DNA of 64,000 nt, from the NCBI RefSeq assembly GCF_014191495.1, contig NZ_JACHWR010000001.1:1488001-1552000 (forward strand). The letters are read 5' to 3'. The notes under the pieces were generated by a model. That model searched no databases, was not told the DNA's origin, and saw nothing but the letters and a program-made list of their open reading frames with translations. Source of the DNA: Nocardioides soli (lineage in GTDB: Bacteria > Actinomycetota > Actinomycetes > Propionibacteriales > Nocardioidaceae). Both the position numbers and the translations under genes were made by a program. Positions within the stretch are counted from its first letter, which is position 1, and every line of letters starts with the position of its first letter. Positions 46,921 to 54,454 of the stretch are shown one piece after another.

Positions 46921-48338
46921 GGCAGACCCGCCGAGTCGGTCACCGACACCGCGGAGTCGAGGTCGACCGCGTCCACGACCTCGGGCGGCACCTGGGCGCG
47001 CACCGGGAACTGCACCGGCGGCGCCGGCTTGGTGGCGTCCATGATCACCGCCGAGGAGCGACGCGCCGTACGACCGCCCTCCTTGTCGTAGCCCCAGTTG
47101 GTGGGCAGCAGGCCGCCCGGGCCGTTCCAGGCGGGGATCACCAGCAGGTCCTGCGCGGCGTCCATCCGAGTGCCGATGGCCCAGGCCATCTCCTCCTCGT
47201 TGTAGATATCGATGTCGTCGTCGACGACCACGACCATCCGGAGGTTCTCGGGCTCGGTGTTCAGCGCCGTCGTGGCCGCGCGGATCGGGTCGTTGTCCTG
47301 CTCCTTGTCGATCGACAGGTAGCAGTGCATCCGGGCGTAGACCGGGACGTTGACGGCCTTGAGGCCGGGGATCACCTGGCTGACGTTGCGGTGGATGCTC
47401 GAGATGCGGGGCAGCGCACCCATCAGCCGGTGCTCGCGGCCGGAGGCCTGGATGTCCTGGAAGATCGCGTCGCGGCGCATGGTGATCGCGTCGATCCGGA
47501 TCACCGGCTTGGGGCCGCCGCCGACGTAGTGGCCGGGCCACTCGGCGAACGGGCCCTCCTCGCGCTCCTCGGCCGGCATGATGACGCCCTCGAGCACGAT
47601 CTCGGCGCGGGCCGGCACCATCAGGTCGCTGGTCTCCGCCCGCACCACCTCGAGGGACTCGCCCAGGAAGCTGCCCGCGGCGTCGTACTCGCCGCCGATG
47701 CCCGGCACCCGGGAGACCGCACCCATGAGGAACGCCGGGTGGTGGCCGATGACGATGGCGACCGGGGTCGGCTCGCCCTTGGCCTCGTAGCGACGGTGGA
47801 TGGTCCCGCCGTGGTGGGACCCGAAGAACCACACGCCCATGTGCCGGTCGTCGTAGACGTGGTGGCGGTAGATGCCCGCGTTGATCTTGCCCGACTCCGG
47901 GTCGCGCATCACCGCGACCGCGGCGGTCAGGAACGGCCCGCCGTCCAGCGCGTTGTGCACCGGGATCGGCAGCTTGCCGAGGTCGACGTCGTCGCCGCGC
48001 CAGACGATCTGCTTGACCGGGGCGTCGGCGGCCGCGACCTCCACCGGCGGATGCGCCTCCGGGCTCTCGATGCGGTCCGAGGACTGCGTCAACTCCTCCA
48101 CCGTCCGGCCGAGAGCCAGCGCCATCCGCTCCGGGGTCGCCAGCAGGTTGGCGACACAGCTGACCTCGGAGTCGACGACGTTGGTGAACAGCAGCGCGGG
48201 GTACTCACGCTCCCGCTCGGCGCGGGCGCCGTAGGCGTTGATGCCGAACCGGCGGTCGACGGGCACGTCGACCCGGCGCAGCCCTCCCGGTTGCTGTTCG
48301 ACGACCTCAGCCATGAAGCTGCGCAGGTCCTTCGGCAC
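46908..48338 (-). CDS. UbiD-family decarboxylase (prenyl-FMN dependent)
   Basis: A 476-residue UbiD-family protein. It shows NALDGGPFLTAAVAVMRDPESGKINAGIYRHHVYD near residue 125, IGHHPAFLMGA, and the acidic catalytic segment PAEEREEGPFAEWPGHYVGGG near 265-285, whose glutamates match the family proton relay. UbiD enzymes (de)carboxylate aromatic, heteroaromatic or unsaturated acids using prenylated FMN made by UbiX, encoded two genes upstream. GTG 48338 is preceded by AAAGGAG. The substrate is not deducible; the nearby Mo hydroxylase favours a heteroaromatic acid. Confidence 0.92.
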   Translation of the reverse strand: MPKDLRSFMAEVVEQQPGGLRRVDVPVDRRFGINAYGARAEREREYPALLFTNVVDSEVSCVANLLATPERMALALGRTVEELTQSSDRIESPEAHPPVEVAAADAPVKQIVWRGDDVDLGKLPIPVHNALDGGPFLTAAVAVMRDPESGKINAGIYRHHVYDDRHMGVWFFGSHHGGTIHRRYEAKGEPTPVAIVIGHHPAFLMGAVSRVPGIGGEYDAAGSFLGESLEVVRAETSDLMVPARAEIVLEGVIMPAEEREEGPFAEWPGHYVGGGPKPVIRIDAITMRRDAIFQDIQASGREHRLMGALPRISSIHRNVSQVIPGLKAVNVPVYARMHCYLSIDKEQDNDPIRAATTALNTEPENLRMVVVVDDDIDIYNEEEMAWAIGTRMDAAQDLLVIPAWNGPGGLLPTNWGYDKEGGRTARRSSAVIMDATKPAPPVQFPVRAQVPPEVVDAVDLDSAVSVTDSAGLPWLG

Positions 48339-48398
48339 GGGGTCTCCTTTCGGCCGGCCCAGACATCGGAGCTGGGTCGGTCGGTCGAGGGGTGGGGG

Positions 48399-49178
48399 TC
48401 AGTCCAGGTAGGTGCGGACGATCGAGAACCGGAGGATCTCGTCGTCGACGAGGGCGTCGGTGACGGCGACCGGCTCCTGCTTCTCGTCGAGGTGCAGGTG
48501 CCGGATCAGCAGCATCGGCCGTCCGGCGGGTACGCCGAGGTGCTCGCTGGTGCGCTCGTCGGCGGCGGCCGGGACGAGGTCGGCGATGGAGTACTGGATC
48601 CGGCCGGGCACGTTGCGCTCGACGAACGCGAAGGTCGAGTCCTCGGCGGTGACCTGCTCCACGGGGCGCAGCAGCCTGGAGACCGGCACGTAGTCACGGC
48701 TGAGCACGGCGGGCCGGCCGTCGGCCTCGAAGATCCGGTCCACCGTGCAGGTCGTCCCGCCCTCCTCGAGGTCCAGCTTCGCGGCGATCTCCGCCTCGGG
48801 CGTCACCTCGCCGATGGCCAGCGTCCGGAGCGTGGCGGTGTAGCCGAGGTTGGCGATGAGGTCGACGAAGGGCAGGTCCTCGGCGAGGTTGGCGCCCATC
48901 GTCAGGGCATACTTGTTGATGAAGGTGCCGCGGCCGTGGAACCGCGAGACCTTGCCCTCCTTCTGCAGGGACAGCAGGGCGGAGCGGACCGTCGGCCGGC
49001 TCACCCCGAGGGTCGAGCTGAGCTGGTCCTCGGCCGGGAGGCGGTACTCCCCCTCGGCGGCCAGGCGCTCGACCAGGTCGTTGAGCCGGGCCTTCACCTG
49101 GTGGTAGGCGTCGACCATGATCGGCTGCTGGTCGTTCAGCGCCTGCCGGCGGCGCGACTGGGTACGTGGTTGCGTCAT
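48399..49178 (-). CDS. GntR-family regulator, HutC subfamily (UTRA domain)
   Basis: A 259-residue regulator with a GntR winged helix-turn-helix (about residues 25-90; YRLPAEDQLSSTLGVSRPTVRSALLSLQKEGKVSRFHGRGTF) and a UTRA effector domain (about 110-258; ILRFSIVRTYLD at the end). HutC-type proteins usually repress and are released by a pathway metabolite. It is encoded inside operon I between ubiX and ubiD, with AAGGAG before the ATG, and so is likely autoregulated through the sites at 52717-52768, where AGGTC-T-GACCT resembles the GGTC(TA)GACC cores bound by HutC/NagR relatives. Confidence 0.9.
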   Translation of the reverse strand: MTQPRTQSRRRQALNDQQPIMVDAYHQVKARLNDLVERLAAEGEYRLPAEDQLSSTLGVSRPTVRSALLSLQKEGKVSRFHGRGTFINKYALTMGANLAEDLPFVDLIANLGYTATLRTLAIGEVTPEAEIAAKLDLEEGGTTCTVDRIFEADGRPAVLSRDYVPVSRLLRPVEQVTAEDSTFAFVERNVPGRIQYSIADLVPAAADERTSEHLGVPAGRPMLLIRHLHLDEKQEPVAVTDALVDDEILRFSIVRTYLD

Positions 49179-49201
49179 GTCCGTCTCCTTCCGATCCCGG
49201 C

Positions 49202-49825
49202 TCAGCCGTTGACCGGCTCGCCGAGAGCCGCCTGGTGGTCCGGCTGCTGGTCCTGCCGCTCCCGGAGCGGTCGCATGCCCTCCCAGCGGGCGACCGCGGC
49301 GTCCAGGCCGAACTGGTCGAGCACGCGCCCGGCCGTCTGGTCGACCAGATCGTCGATGACCTTGGGCTCGTGGTAGAACGCCGGCACCGGCGGGAAGACG
49401 GTGGCGCCCATCTCCGCGGCCTGGGTGAGCAGGCGCAGGTGTCCCAGGTGCAGCGGGGTCTCGCGGAAGACCAGCACCAGCCGGCGACCCTCCTTGAGGG
49501 TGACGTCGGCGGCCCGGGTGACCAGGTTGTCGGCGTAGCAGTTGGCCACGCCCGACAGGGTCTTGACCGAGCACGGCGCGATGATCATGCCGTCGTGCTG
49601 GAAGGAGCCGCTGGCGATCACCGACCCGACGTCCCCGACCGGGTGCACGTGGGTGGCCAGGGACCGCAGTCCCTCGGGGGTCCAGTCGGTCTCGGTGGTC
49701 AAGGTGAGCATCGCGTGCCTGCTGGTGACCAGATGGCTCTCGACGCCCAGCGCGGAGAGCATCTGCAGGATCCGGACGCCGTAGATGGCCCCCGAAGCTC
49801 CGGTGATGGCAACGACCAATCGCAT
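49202..49825 (-). CDS. ubiX: UbiX-type flavin prenyltransferase
   Basis: A 207-residue UbiX that makes prenyl-FMN from FMN and dimethylallyl phosphate, the cofactor of UbiD enzymes. It opens MRLVVAITGASGAIYGVRIL, then GSFQHDGMIIAPCSVKTLSGVANCYADNL and ETPLHLGHLRLLTQAAEMGATVFPPVPAFYH, all family hallmarks. ATG 49825 has AGGAG seven bases upstream and begins directly at the Rossmann strand; an upstream GTG at 49846, overlapping the [2Fe-2S] gene stop, is the alternative. A dedicated ubiX in the operon argues that the UbiD here is active. Confidence 0.94.
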   Translation of the reverse strand: MRLVVAITGASGAIYGVRILQMLSALGVESHLVTSRHAMLTLTTETDWTPEGLRSLATHVHPVGDVGSVIASGSFQHDGMIIAPCSVKTLSGVANCYADNLVTRAADVTLKEGRRLVLVFRETPLHLGHLRLLTQAAEMGATVFPPVPAFYHEPKVIDDLVDQTAGRVLDQFGLDAAVARWEGMRPLRERQDQQPDHQAALGEPVNG

Positions 49826-49842
49826 GTTCTTACTCCTGTCCG

Positions 49843-50139
49843 TCACAAACGGGTGGCCAGGTCGCGGACCAGGGGCTTGTGCGAGAGCGGCTCGACCAGC
49901 ACCTCACCGGTCGCCGGAACGATGCAAGTGTAGGTGCGCTGGCCGTTCACGACGGCGAGGCACTCCTTGCAGGCGTTGGCCCGTCGACAGGAGAATCTGA
50001 CGCCGACCGTGGGGTCCTCGAACTCCCGCACCCACAGGAGCGCGTCGAGGACCGTCATGCCCTCCGACTCCGGGACCTCGAACGAGTCGACCCGGTCGAC
50101 GCCGCCGTCCTGACTCTTGCGCTGAACGCTCAGCTTCAT
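49843..50139 (-). CDS. Lone [2Fe-2S] protein resembling the N-terminal half of SdhB
   Basis: A 98-residue protein matching only the N-terminal plant-ferredoxin domain of succinate dehydrogenase/fumarate reductase iron-sulfur subunits: TVLDALLWVREFEDPTVGVRFSC, then the cluster cysteines in SCRRANACKECLAVVNGQRTYTC (spacing C-x5-C-x2-C-x11-C, one residue longer in the first loop than usual). The C-terminal domain that holds the 4Fe and 3Fe clusters is absent. It overlaps the flavoprotein gene by four bases and is likely its electron-transfer partner. Confidence 0.82.
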   Translation of the reverse strand: MKLSVQRKSQDGGVDRVDSFEVPESEGMTVLDALLWVREFEDPTVGVRFSCRRANACKECLAVVNGQRTYTCIVPATGEVLVEPLSHKPLVRDLATRL

Positions 50140-51884
50140 GCGCCGAGCACCTCCTCCTGTGTGGCCGGCGAGCGGCGCGGGATGTCCTCCCAGCGGTGCA
50201 CGAGACCGCTGCCGTCATCGGTGATCACGCTGCTGCGGACGTACGCCGCGTCGGTGGCGACGAAGTCCTCGCGCTGGTGTGCGCCCCGGCTCTCGCGACG
50301 CTCCAGCGCCCCGAGCCGGATCACCGCGGCGTTGCGCAGCATCGTGCGCATCTCGAACAGCTCGACCCACTCCTGGTTGTGTGCCCGGTCGGGAGCGACA
50401 TGGGCCTGCTCGACGGCGTCGGCGAGCTCGGCGAGCTCGGCCTCCGCGGCCATCAGGCCGGCCTCGTCGCGCAGCGGCCCGACCCGGTGCCACATGACCT
50501 CCTGGAGCCGGCGGCGCAGCGCGGGGAGGAAGATGCCGCTCTCCCGGTTGCGATCGCGGCCCTCGTCGATGCGGCCGAGCGCGTCCTTCATCGCCGCGGC
50601 GGCCGAGCCGTTCGGGTCGGGCCGGCCCAGCTCCACCGCGTCCGCGGCGGCGCTGACGCCGGCCCGAGCGCCGAAGACGAAGGCCTCGCTGATGGCGTTC
50701 CCCGAGAGCCGGTTGGCTCCGTGGGCGCCACCGACGGCCTCCCCCGCAGCGAGCAGACCGGGGATGTTGGTCCGCATCTGCGGGTCGACGCGCAGTCCGC
50801 CGATCGTGTAGTGCGCGGTCGGACCGACCTCGACGCGACGCTGGGTCAGGTCGATGCCCTGCTCCAGCAGCTTGTCCACCACGGGCGGGAACGCCGCGTG
50901 GATGTCCTCGGCGGGGATGCCCCGGAAGTCCAGCCAGGCGCCGCCGTGCGGTGAGCCGCGGCCGGCCTCGACCTCCTTGAGGATCGCGTAGCTCACCACG
51001 TCGCGGGTGGCGGTGTACTTGCCCTCGTCGGCCACGCCGGCGTACCGCTCCAGGAAGTCCTCGTCCAGACCGTTGGTGAGCCGGCCGCCGAGCTTGTAGC
51101 GGAACGGGTCCCACATGATCGGGTCGAGCCCGATGGTGCGGGGCGCGAGGTTGCCGATCGGGAAGAACTGCACCATCTCGGGGTCGAGGATCTCGGCGCC
51201 CACGCCGAGCGCGAGGGCGTAGGCGTCACCGGTCATGTTCACCGATGCCGAGTTGCGGCTGTACATCTCGGTGAGGCCGCCACAGGCGAGCACGACGCTC
51301 CCCGCCCAGATCGCGACCGGGCGGCCGTCCGTGATGTCGAGTGCGGCCGCACCGCAGACGCGGCCGCACTCGTCACGGATCAGCTCGGTGACGTAGAGGT
51401 TCTGGGTGCGCTCGACGTCGCGCCGGCGCAGCTCGAGCTTCATCCCCTTGATGACGCCGGTACCGGTCGCCAGGACGTCGACGTAGCAGCACCGCTGACG
51501 GCTGTGCCCCGGAGCGATCACCTGACGCAGCCGGTCGCCGTCGGACGCCCAGCGCACACCCATGTCGCGGGTCTCGAGGATGCGGCGCGGCGCGTCCTCG
51601 CACATCAGCTCGGCCAGCGGCTCGCTGACCAGCTCCTTGCCGCTCGCGATGGTGTCGGCGAAGTGGAGCTCGGCGCTGTCGTCCTCACGGTGTCCGAGGG
51701 CCGCGGCGACGGTCATCTGGGCCATGATCGTGGCGCCGCCGACTCCGACCATGCTCTTGTCCAGCAGGCACACCTCCGCTCCCGCGGCACGGGCCTCGAG
51801 GGCGGCGTAGATCCCGGCGGCGCCACCGCCGATGACCAGGACGTCGGTGGTGACCAGGCCGGGCTCGACCGTCGACGCGCTCAT
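50136..51884 (-). CDS. Fumarate reductase/succinate dehydrogenase-like flavoprotein
   Basis: A 582-residue flavoprotein with the complete FrdA/SdhA layout: FAD motif GGGAAG (residues 19-24), LACGGLTEMYSRNSASVNMTGDAYALALGVGAEI, the HYTIGGLRVD active-site segment and GANRLSGNAISEAFVFGARAG, then the C-terminal helical domain. There is no membrane anchor gene and no full SdhB, only the short [2Fe-2S] protein, so this is not the respiratory enzyme. It probably reduces or oxidises a C-C bond in the imported compound, as other members of this fold do. ATG 51884 overlaps the creatininase-like gene by four bases. Confidence 0.87.
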   Translation of the reverse strand: MSASTVEPGLVTTDVLVIGGGAAGIYAALEARAAGAEVCLLDKSMVGVGGATIMAQMTVAAALGHREDDSAELHFADTIASGKELVSEPLAELMCEDAPRRILETRDMGVRWASDGDRLRQVIAPGHSRQRCCYVDVLATGTGVIKGMKLELRRRDVERTQNLYVTELIRDECGRVCGAAALDITDGRPVAIWAGSVVLACGGLTEMYSRNSASVNMTGDAYALALGVGAEILDPEMVQFFPIGNLAPRTIGLDPIMWDPFRYKLGGRLTNGLDEDFLERYAGVADEGKYTATRDVVSYAILKEVEAGRGSPHGGAWLDFRGIPAEDIHAAFPPVVDKLLEQGIDLTQRRVEVGPTAHYTIGGLRVDPQMRTNIPGLLAAGEAVGGAHGANRLSGNAISEAFVFGARAGVSAAADAVELGRPDPNGSAAAAMKDALGRIDEGRDRNRESGIFLPALRRRLQEVMWHRVGPLRDEAGLMAAEAELAELADAVEQAHVAPDRAHNQEWVELFEMRTMLRNAAVIRLGALERRESRGAHQREDFVATDAAYVRSSVITDDGSGLVHRWEDIPRRSPATQEEVLGA

Positions 51885-52702
51885 CCGCGGTCCTTGCGGC
51901 CGATCGGCCCGTCGTAGCCGCGCATCCAGTCGATCAGCTCGCACAGCCGGCCGACGATGTGGTCGTGGTAGCGCCGACCCTTCTCCTCGGTGACACCCAG
52001 CGAGGAGCTGAACTGACCGCTCGGCGTGAACGCCCGCTGCTCCGCGCCGGACCACATGATCTCCACGCCGTCGGGCGCGGGACCGAAGAGGTCGTTGCCG
52101 ACGAAGCCGCCGAAGACGTCCTCGAAGTCGACCTCGGCGTCGGTCAGCTTGTCCATCCGGACCATGCCCGGGAACCGGTAGTGGACGTGGGAGAGCTCCA
52201 GCTCCCCGCAGTGGTGCTCGTTGGTCTCCTTGATCTCACCGGCAGCGGAGCGCGCCAGGTGCAGCGGGTCCGCGACCGCGAACATCACGCCGCCCAGCTC
52301 GCGCTCGTGCAGTCCGCGGACCGCCGTGACCAGCCCGGGGAGGTTGGACCCCTTGTGCCCGTTGATCAGGATGATCCGGTCGAAGCCATGGCGCGCCAGG
52401 CTCCGGCAGACGTCGGCCACCAGGGCGGTCAACGTCTCCGTCCGGAGCGTGATGGTGCCCGGGAACGCGCTGTGGTGCGCGGAGTCCCCGAACCAGATCG
52501 GCGGCGCGACCAGCACACCGGAGCGCTGCGCGGCGTCCTCGGCGAGCGTGATCGCCACCAGGGCGTCGACACCCAGGACTCCGGCCGGTCCGTGCTGCTC
52601 GGTAGCACCGATGGGCACGATCGCCACCCGGTCGCCGCCGAGGTACTCCTCGACCTCGGGCCAGGTCAACTCATGCATCCACACCGAATCACGCGCTGTC
52701 AT
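51881..52702 (-). CDS. Creatininase-family amidohydrolase
   Basis: A 273-residue creatininase-fold protein. The metal ligands are readable: E35 and H37 in GATEQHGP, D46, H116 in INGHKGS and E167 in HCGELELS; the FGDSAHHSAFPGTITL segment (H76-H77) is also typical. The usual HLP after the first motif and the NGHGGN glycine are replaced, so substrate specificity probably differs from creatininase. The family hydrolyses lactam or formamide-type C-N bonds. It is the first gene of operon I; ATG 52702 lies about 20 bases from the expected transcription start. Confidence 0.87.
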   Translation of the reverse strand: MTARDSVWMHELTWPEVEEYLGGDRVAIVPIGATEQHGPAGVLGVDALVAITLAEDAAQRSGVLVAPPIWFGDSAHHSAFPGTITLRTETLTALVADVCRSLARHGFDRIILINGHKGSNLPGLVTAVRGLHERELGGVMFAVADPLHLARSAAGEIKETNEHHCGELELSHVHYRFPGMVRMDKLTDAEVDFEDVFGGFVGNDLFGPAPDGVEIMWSGAEQRAFTPSGQFSSSLGVTEEKGRRYHDHIVGRLCELIDWMRGYDGPIGRKDRG

Positions 52703-52716
52703 CTTGCTCCTTGTGA

Positions 52717-52768
52717 GAGGTCAGAGGTCATACTATTCTACGACCCGTCGAGTGACAAGGTCTGACCT
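52717..52768 (-). promoter_or_regulatory. Promoter and operators of operon I (also facing korA)
   Basis: Reading leftward, TTGTCA (52753-52758) and TAGTAT (complement of 52730-52735) are spaced by 17 bases, a near-consensus promoter. Two candidate operators flank it: the palindrome AGGTC-T-GACCT at 52758-52768, abutting the -35, and GAGGTCAGAGGTCATAC at 52717-52733 over the -10 and start, which contains a direct repeat of AGGTCA and the 14-base element GTCAGAGGTCATAC found again at 40596-40609. Regulation by the operon's own GntR protein is inferred. The same region must contain the rightward korA promoter. Confidence 0.65.
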
Positions 52769-52789
52769 CTTAGGAGGCTGAGTACGGCG

Positions 52790-52812
52790 CCGGGCGCCGC
52801 AGCGGCGCCCGG
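52790..52812. other. Strong GC hairpin in the korA leader
   Basis: CCGGGCGCCG (52790-52799) and CGGCGCCCGG (52803-52812) pair perfectly around a 3-base loop, about 80 bases upstream of the korA start. It could be an attenuator or protect the message. It lies beyond the promoter of the divergent operon I, so it is transcribed only with korA if the korA promoter is upstream of it. Confidence 0.4.
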
Positions 52813-52891
52813 GCACCCGACCGGCAGGCGAGGAGCAACTGTCGCCGATCCCGCGGGGACGCGACCGGCCGCCCGCGGAGACGAGCAACGG

Positions 52892-53059
52892 ATGAGGACG
52901 CGCATGATCAGGCAGGACAAGCAGGTCAAGCAGCTCGATCGGGTGATCATCCGGTTTGCTGGTGATTCCGGTGATGGGATGCAGCTGACGGGTGATCGGT
53001 TCACTCAGGAGTCGGCGGTGTTCGGCAATGATCTAGTTGAGTCCCCGATGATGGTGTAA
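52892..53059 (+). pseudogene. korA: korA 5' fragment, interrupted by an IS256-family element
   Basis: From ATG 52892 (or ATG 52904 in the same frame) the frame encodes VIIRFAGDSGDGMQLTGDRF and continues to SAVFGNDL, the N-terminal gamma domain of the 2-oxoacid:ferredoxin oxidoreductase alpha subunit. At 53034 it runs into the insertion element and stops at a TAA (53057-53059) after seven foreign residues. The rest of the gene resumes after the element at 54447-54455. Joining 52892-53034 to 54455-56237 gives one uninterrupted frame of 641 residues, the normal length. Confidence 0.92.
53027..53034. repeat. Left copy of the 8-bp target-site duplication
   Basis: AATGATCT at 53027-53034 is repeated exactly at 54447-54454 on the other side of the insertion element. 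The base before each copy is also C, so the duplication could be 9 bases. IS256-family elements generate 8-9 base duplications. Confidence 0.9.
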
Positions 53060-54446
53060 CGCGGTTGCCGGCCTCGTCGTAGTAGACGTGGAGCGGCCAC
53101 CGCGTGATCTTCGAGTGAACCCTTCACAGCACTCTCGAACGGAGCATCACGGTGACCGCACCTCACATTGTCGACCCTGCCGGCCTGCTTGGCGAGGCCC
53201 TGGCGGAAGCCTCCCCGGACCTCATGCGCAACCTGCTGCAGACGGTGATCAACGCGCTGCTGTCCGCCGACGCCGACGCGGTGGTCGGTGCCGAGTGGGG
53301 CCAACGCAGCCCGGACCGGACCGCGCAGCGCAACGGCTACCGGCACCGCGACCTGGACACCCGGGTCGGCACGATCGACGTCGCGATCCCCAAGCTGCGC
53401 ACCGGGACGTACTTCCCCGAGTGGCTGCTCGAGCGGCGCAAGCGGGCCGAGTCGGCGCTGATCACGGTGGTGGCGGACTGTTATCTGGCCGGGGTGAGCA
53501 CCCGCCGGATGGACAAGCTCGTCAAGCAGCTGGGCATCAACAGCCTGTCGAAGTCGCAGGTGTCCCGGATGGCCGCCGACCTGGACGAGCAGGTCGAGGC
53601 CTTCCGCCACCGGCCCCTCGACGAGGCCGGACCCTTCACGTTCGTCGCCGCCGACGCCCTGACCATGAAGGTGCGCGAGGGCGGGCGGGTCATCAACGCC
53701 GTGGTCCTGATCGCGACCGGTGTCAACGGTGACGGGCACCGCGAGGTCCTGGGCATGCGGGTGGCCACGGCCGAGACCGGGGCGGCGTGGAACGAGTTCT
53801 TCGCCGACCTCGTGGCCCGCGGCCTGGCTGGGGTCCGGCTCGTGACCTCAGACGCGCACGCCGGCCTCGTCGAGGCCATCGCGGCCAACCTTCCCGGCGC
53901 CACCTGGCAGCGCTGCCGCACCCACTACGCCGCCAACCTCATGAGCGTGACCCCGAAGTCGATGTGGCCGGCGGTCAAGGCGATGCTGCACTCGGTCTAC
54001 GACCAGCCCGACGCCGCCGCGGTGCACGCCCAGTTCGACCGGCTGCTGGACTACGTGGCCGCCAAGCTGCCGGCGGTGGCCGAGCACCTCGACGCCGCCC
54101 GCGCCGACATCCTGGCCTTCACCGCCTTCCCCAAGGACGTCTGGACCCAGATCTGGTCCAACAACCCCTCCGAGCGGCTGAACAAGGAGATCCGGCGCCG
54201 CACCGACGCCGTGGGCATCTTCCCCAACCGGCAGGCCATCGTTCGCCTCGTCGGGGCCGTGCTGGCCGAACAGACCGACGAATGGGCCGAAGGCCGCCGC
54301 TACCTCGGCCTCGAAGTCCTCGCCCGCTGCCGACTCGCTCCAGTGACCGACACGACGACGGAGGTGAGCACCGACCCCGTCCTCGAACTCAGCGCCTAAC
54401 CCCTACGAAGGATCACAGGCGATACACCACTACCTGGGACTTGACC
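53035..54446. mobile_element. IS256-family insertion sequence, intact, inside korA
   Basis: The 1412-base element lies between perfect AATGATCT duplications. Its terminal inverted repeats, starting AGTTGAGTCCCC on the left and, on the opposite strand, GGTCAAGTCCCA on the right, match at 20 of 27 positions (excluding the first base). It carries one complete transposase gene (53152-54399). A TTGACC at its right tip (54441-54446) faces outward and could contribute a -35 box to a hybrid promoter for the korA remainder, although no good -10 follows. The intact gene and exact duplications indicate a recent insertion. Confidence 0.93.
53152..54399 (+). CDS. IS256-family (Mutator-type) transposase
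   Basis: A 415-residue transposase, complete. The DDE residues are readable as D168 (VAADALTMK), D234 (TSDAHAGL) and E341 ([14 protein letters not shown]), with the conserved [14 protein letters not shown] segment between the second D and E, as in all IS256-type enzymes. GTG 53152 has CGGAG upstream. There is no frameshift or internal stop, so the element may still be mobile. Confidence 0.96.
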   Translation: MTAPHIVDPAGLLGEALAEASPDLMRNLLQTVINALLSADADAVVGAEWGQRSPDRTAQRNGYRHRDLDTRVGTIDVAIPKLRTGTYFPEWLLERRKRAESALITVVADCYLAGVSTRRMDKLVKQLGINSLSKSQVSRMAADLDEQVEAFRHRPLDEAGPFTFVAADALTMKVREGGRVINAVVLIATGVNGDGHREVLGMRVATAETGAAWNEFFADLVARGLAGVRLVTSDAHAGLVEAIAANLPGATWQRCRTHYAANLMSVTPKSMWPAVKAMLHSVYDQPDAAAVHAQFDRLLDYVAAKLPAVAEHLDAARADILAFTAFPKDVWTQIWSNNPSERLNKEIRRRTDAVGIFPNRQAIVRLVGAVLAEQTDEWAEGRRYLGLEVLARCRLAPVTDTTTEVSTDPVLELSA

Positions 54447-54454
54447 AATGATCT
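54447..54454. repeat. Right copy of the 8-bp target-site duplication
   Basis: AATGATCT, identical to 53027-53034. In the uninterrupted gene these bases encode Asn-Asp-Leu at the junction. Confidence 0.9.

Noticed and set aside
50136-51884. Respiratory succinate dehydrogenase
   Set aside because: There is no cytochrome b or membrane anchor gene, and the iron-sulfur partner lacks the 4Fe/3Fe domain. The operon context is catabolic.
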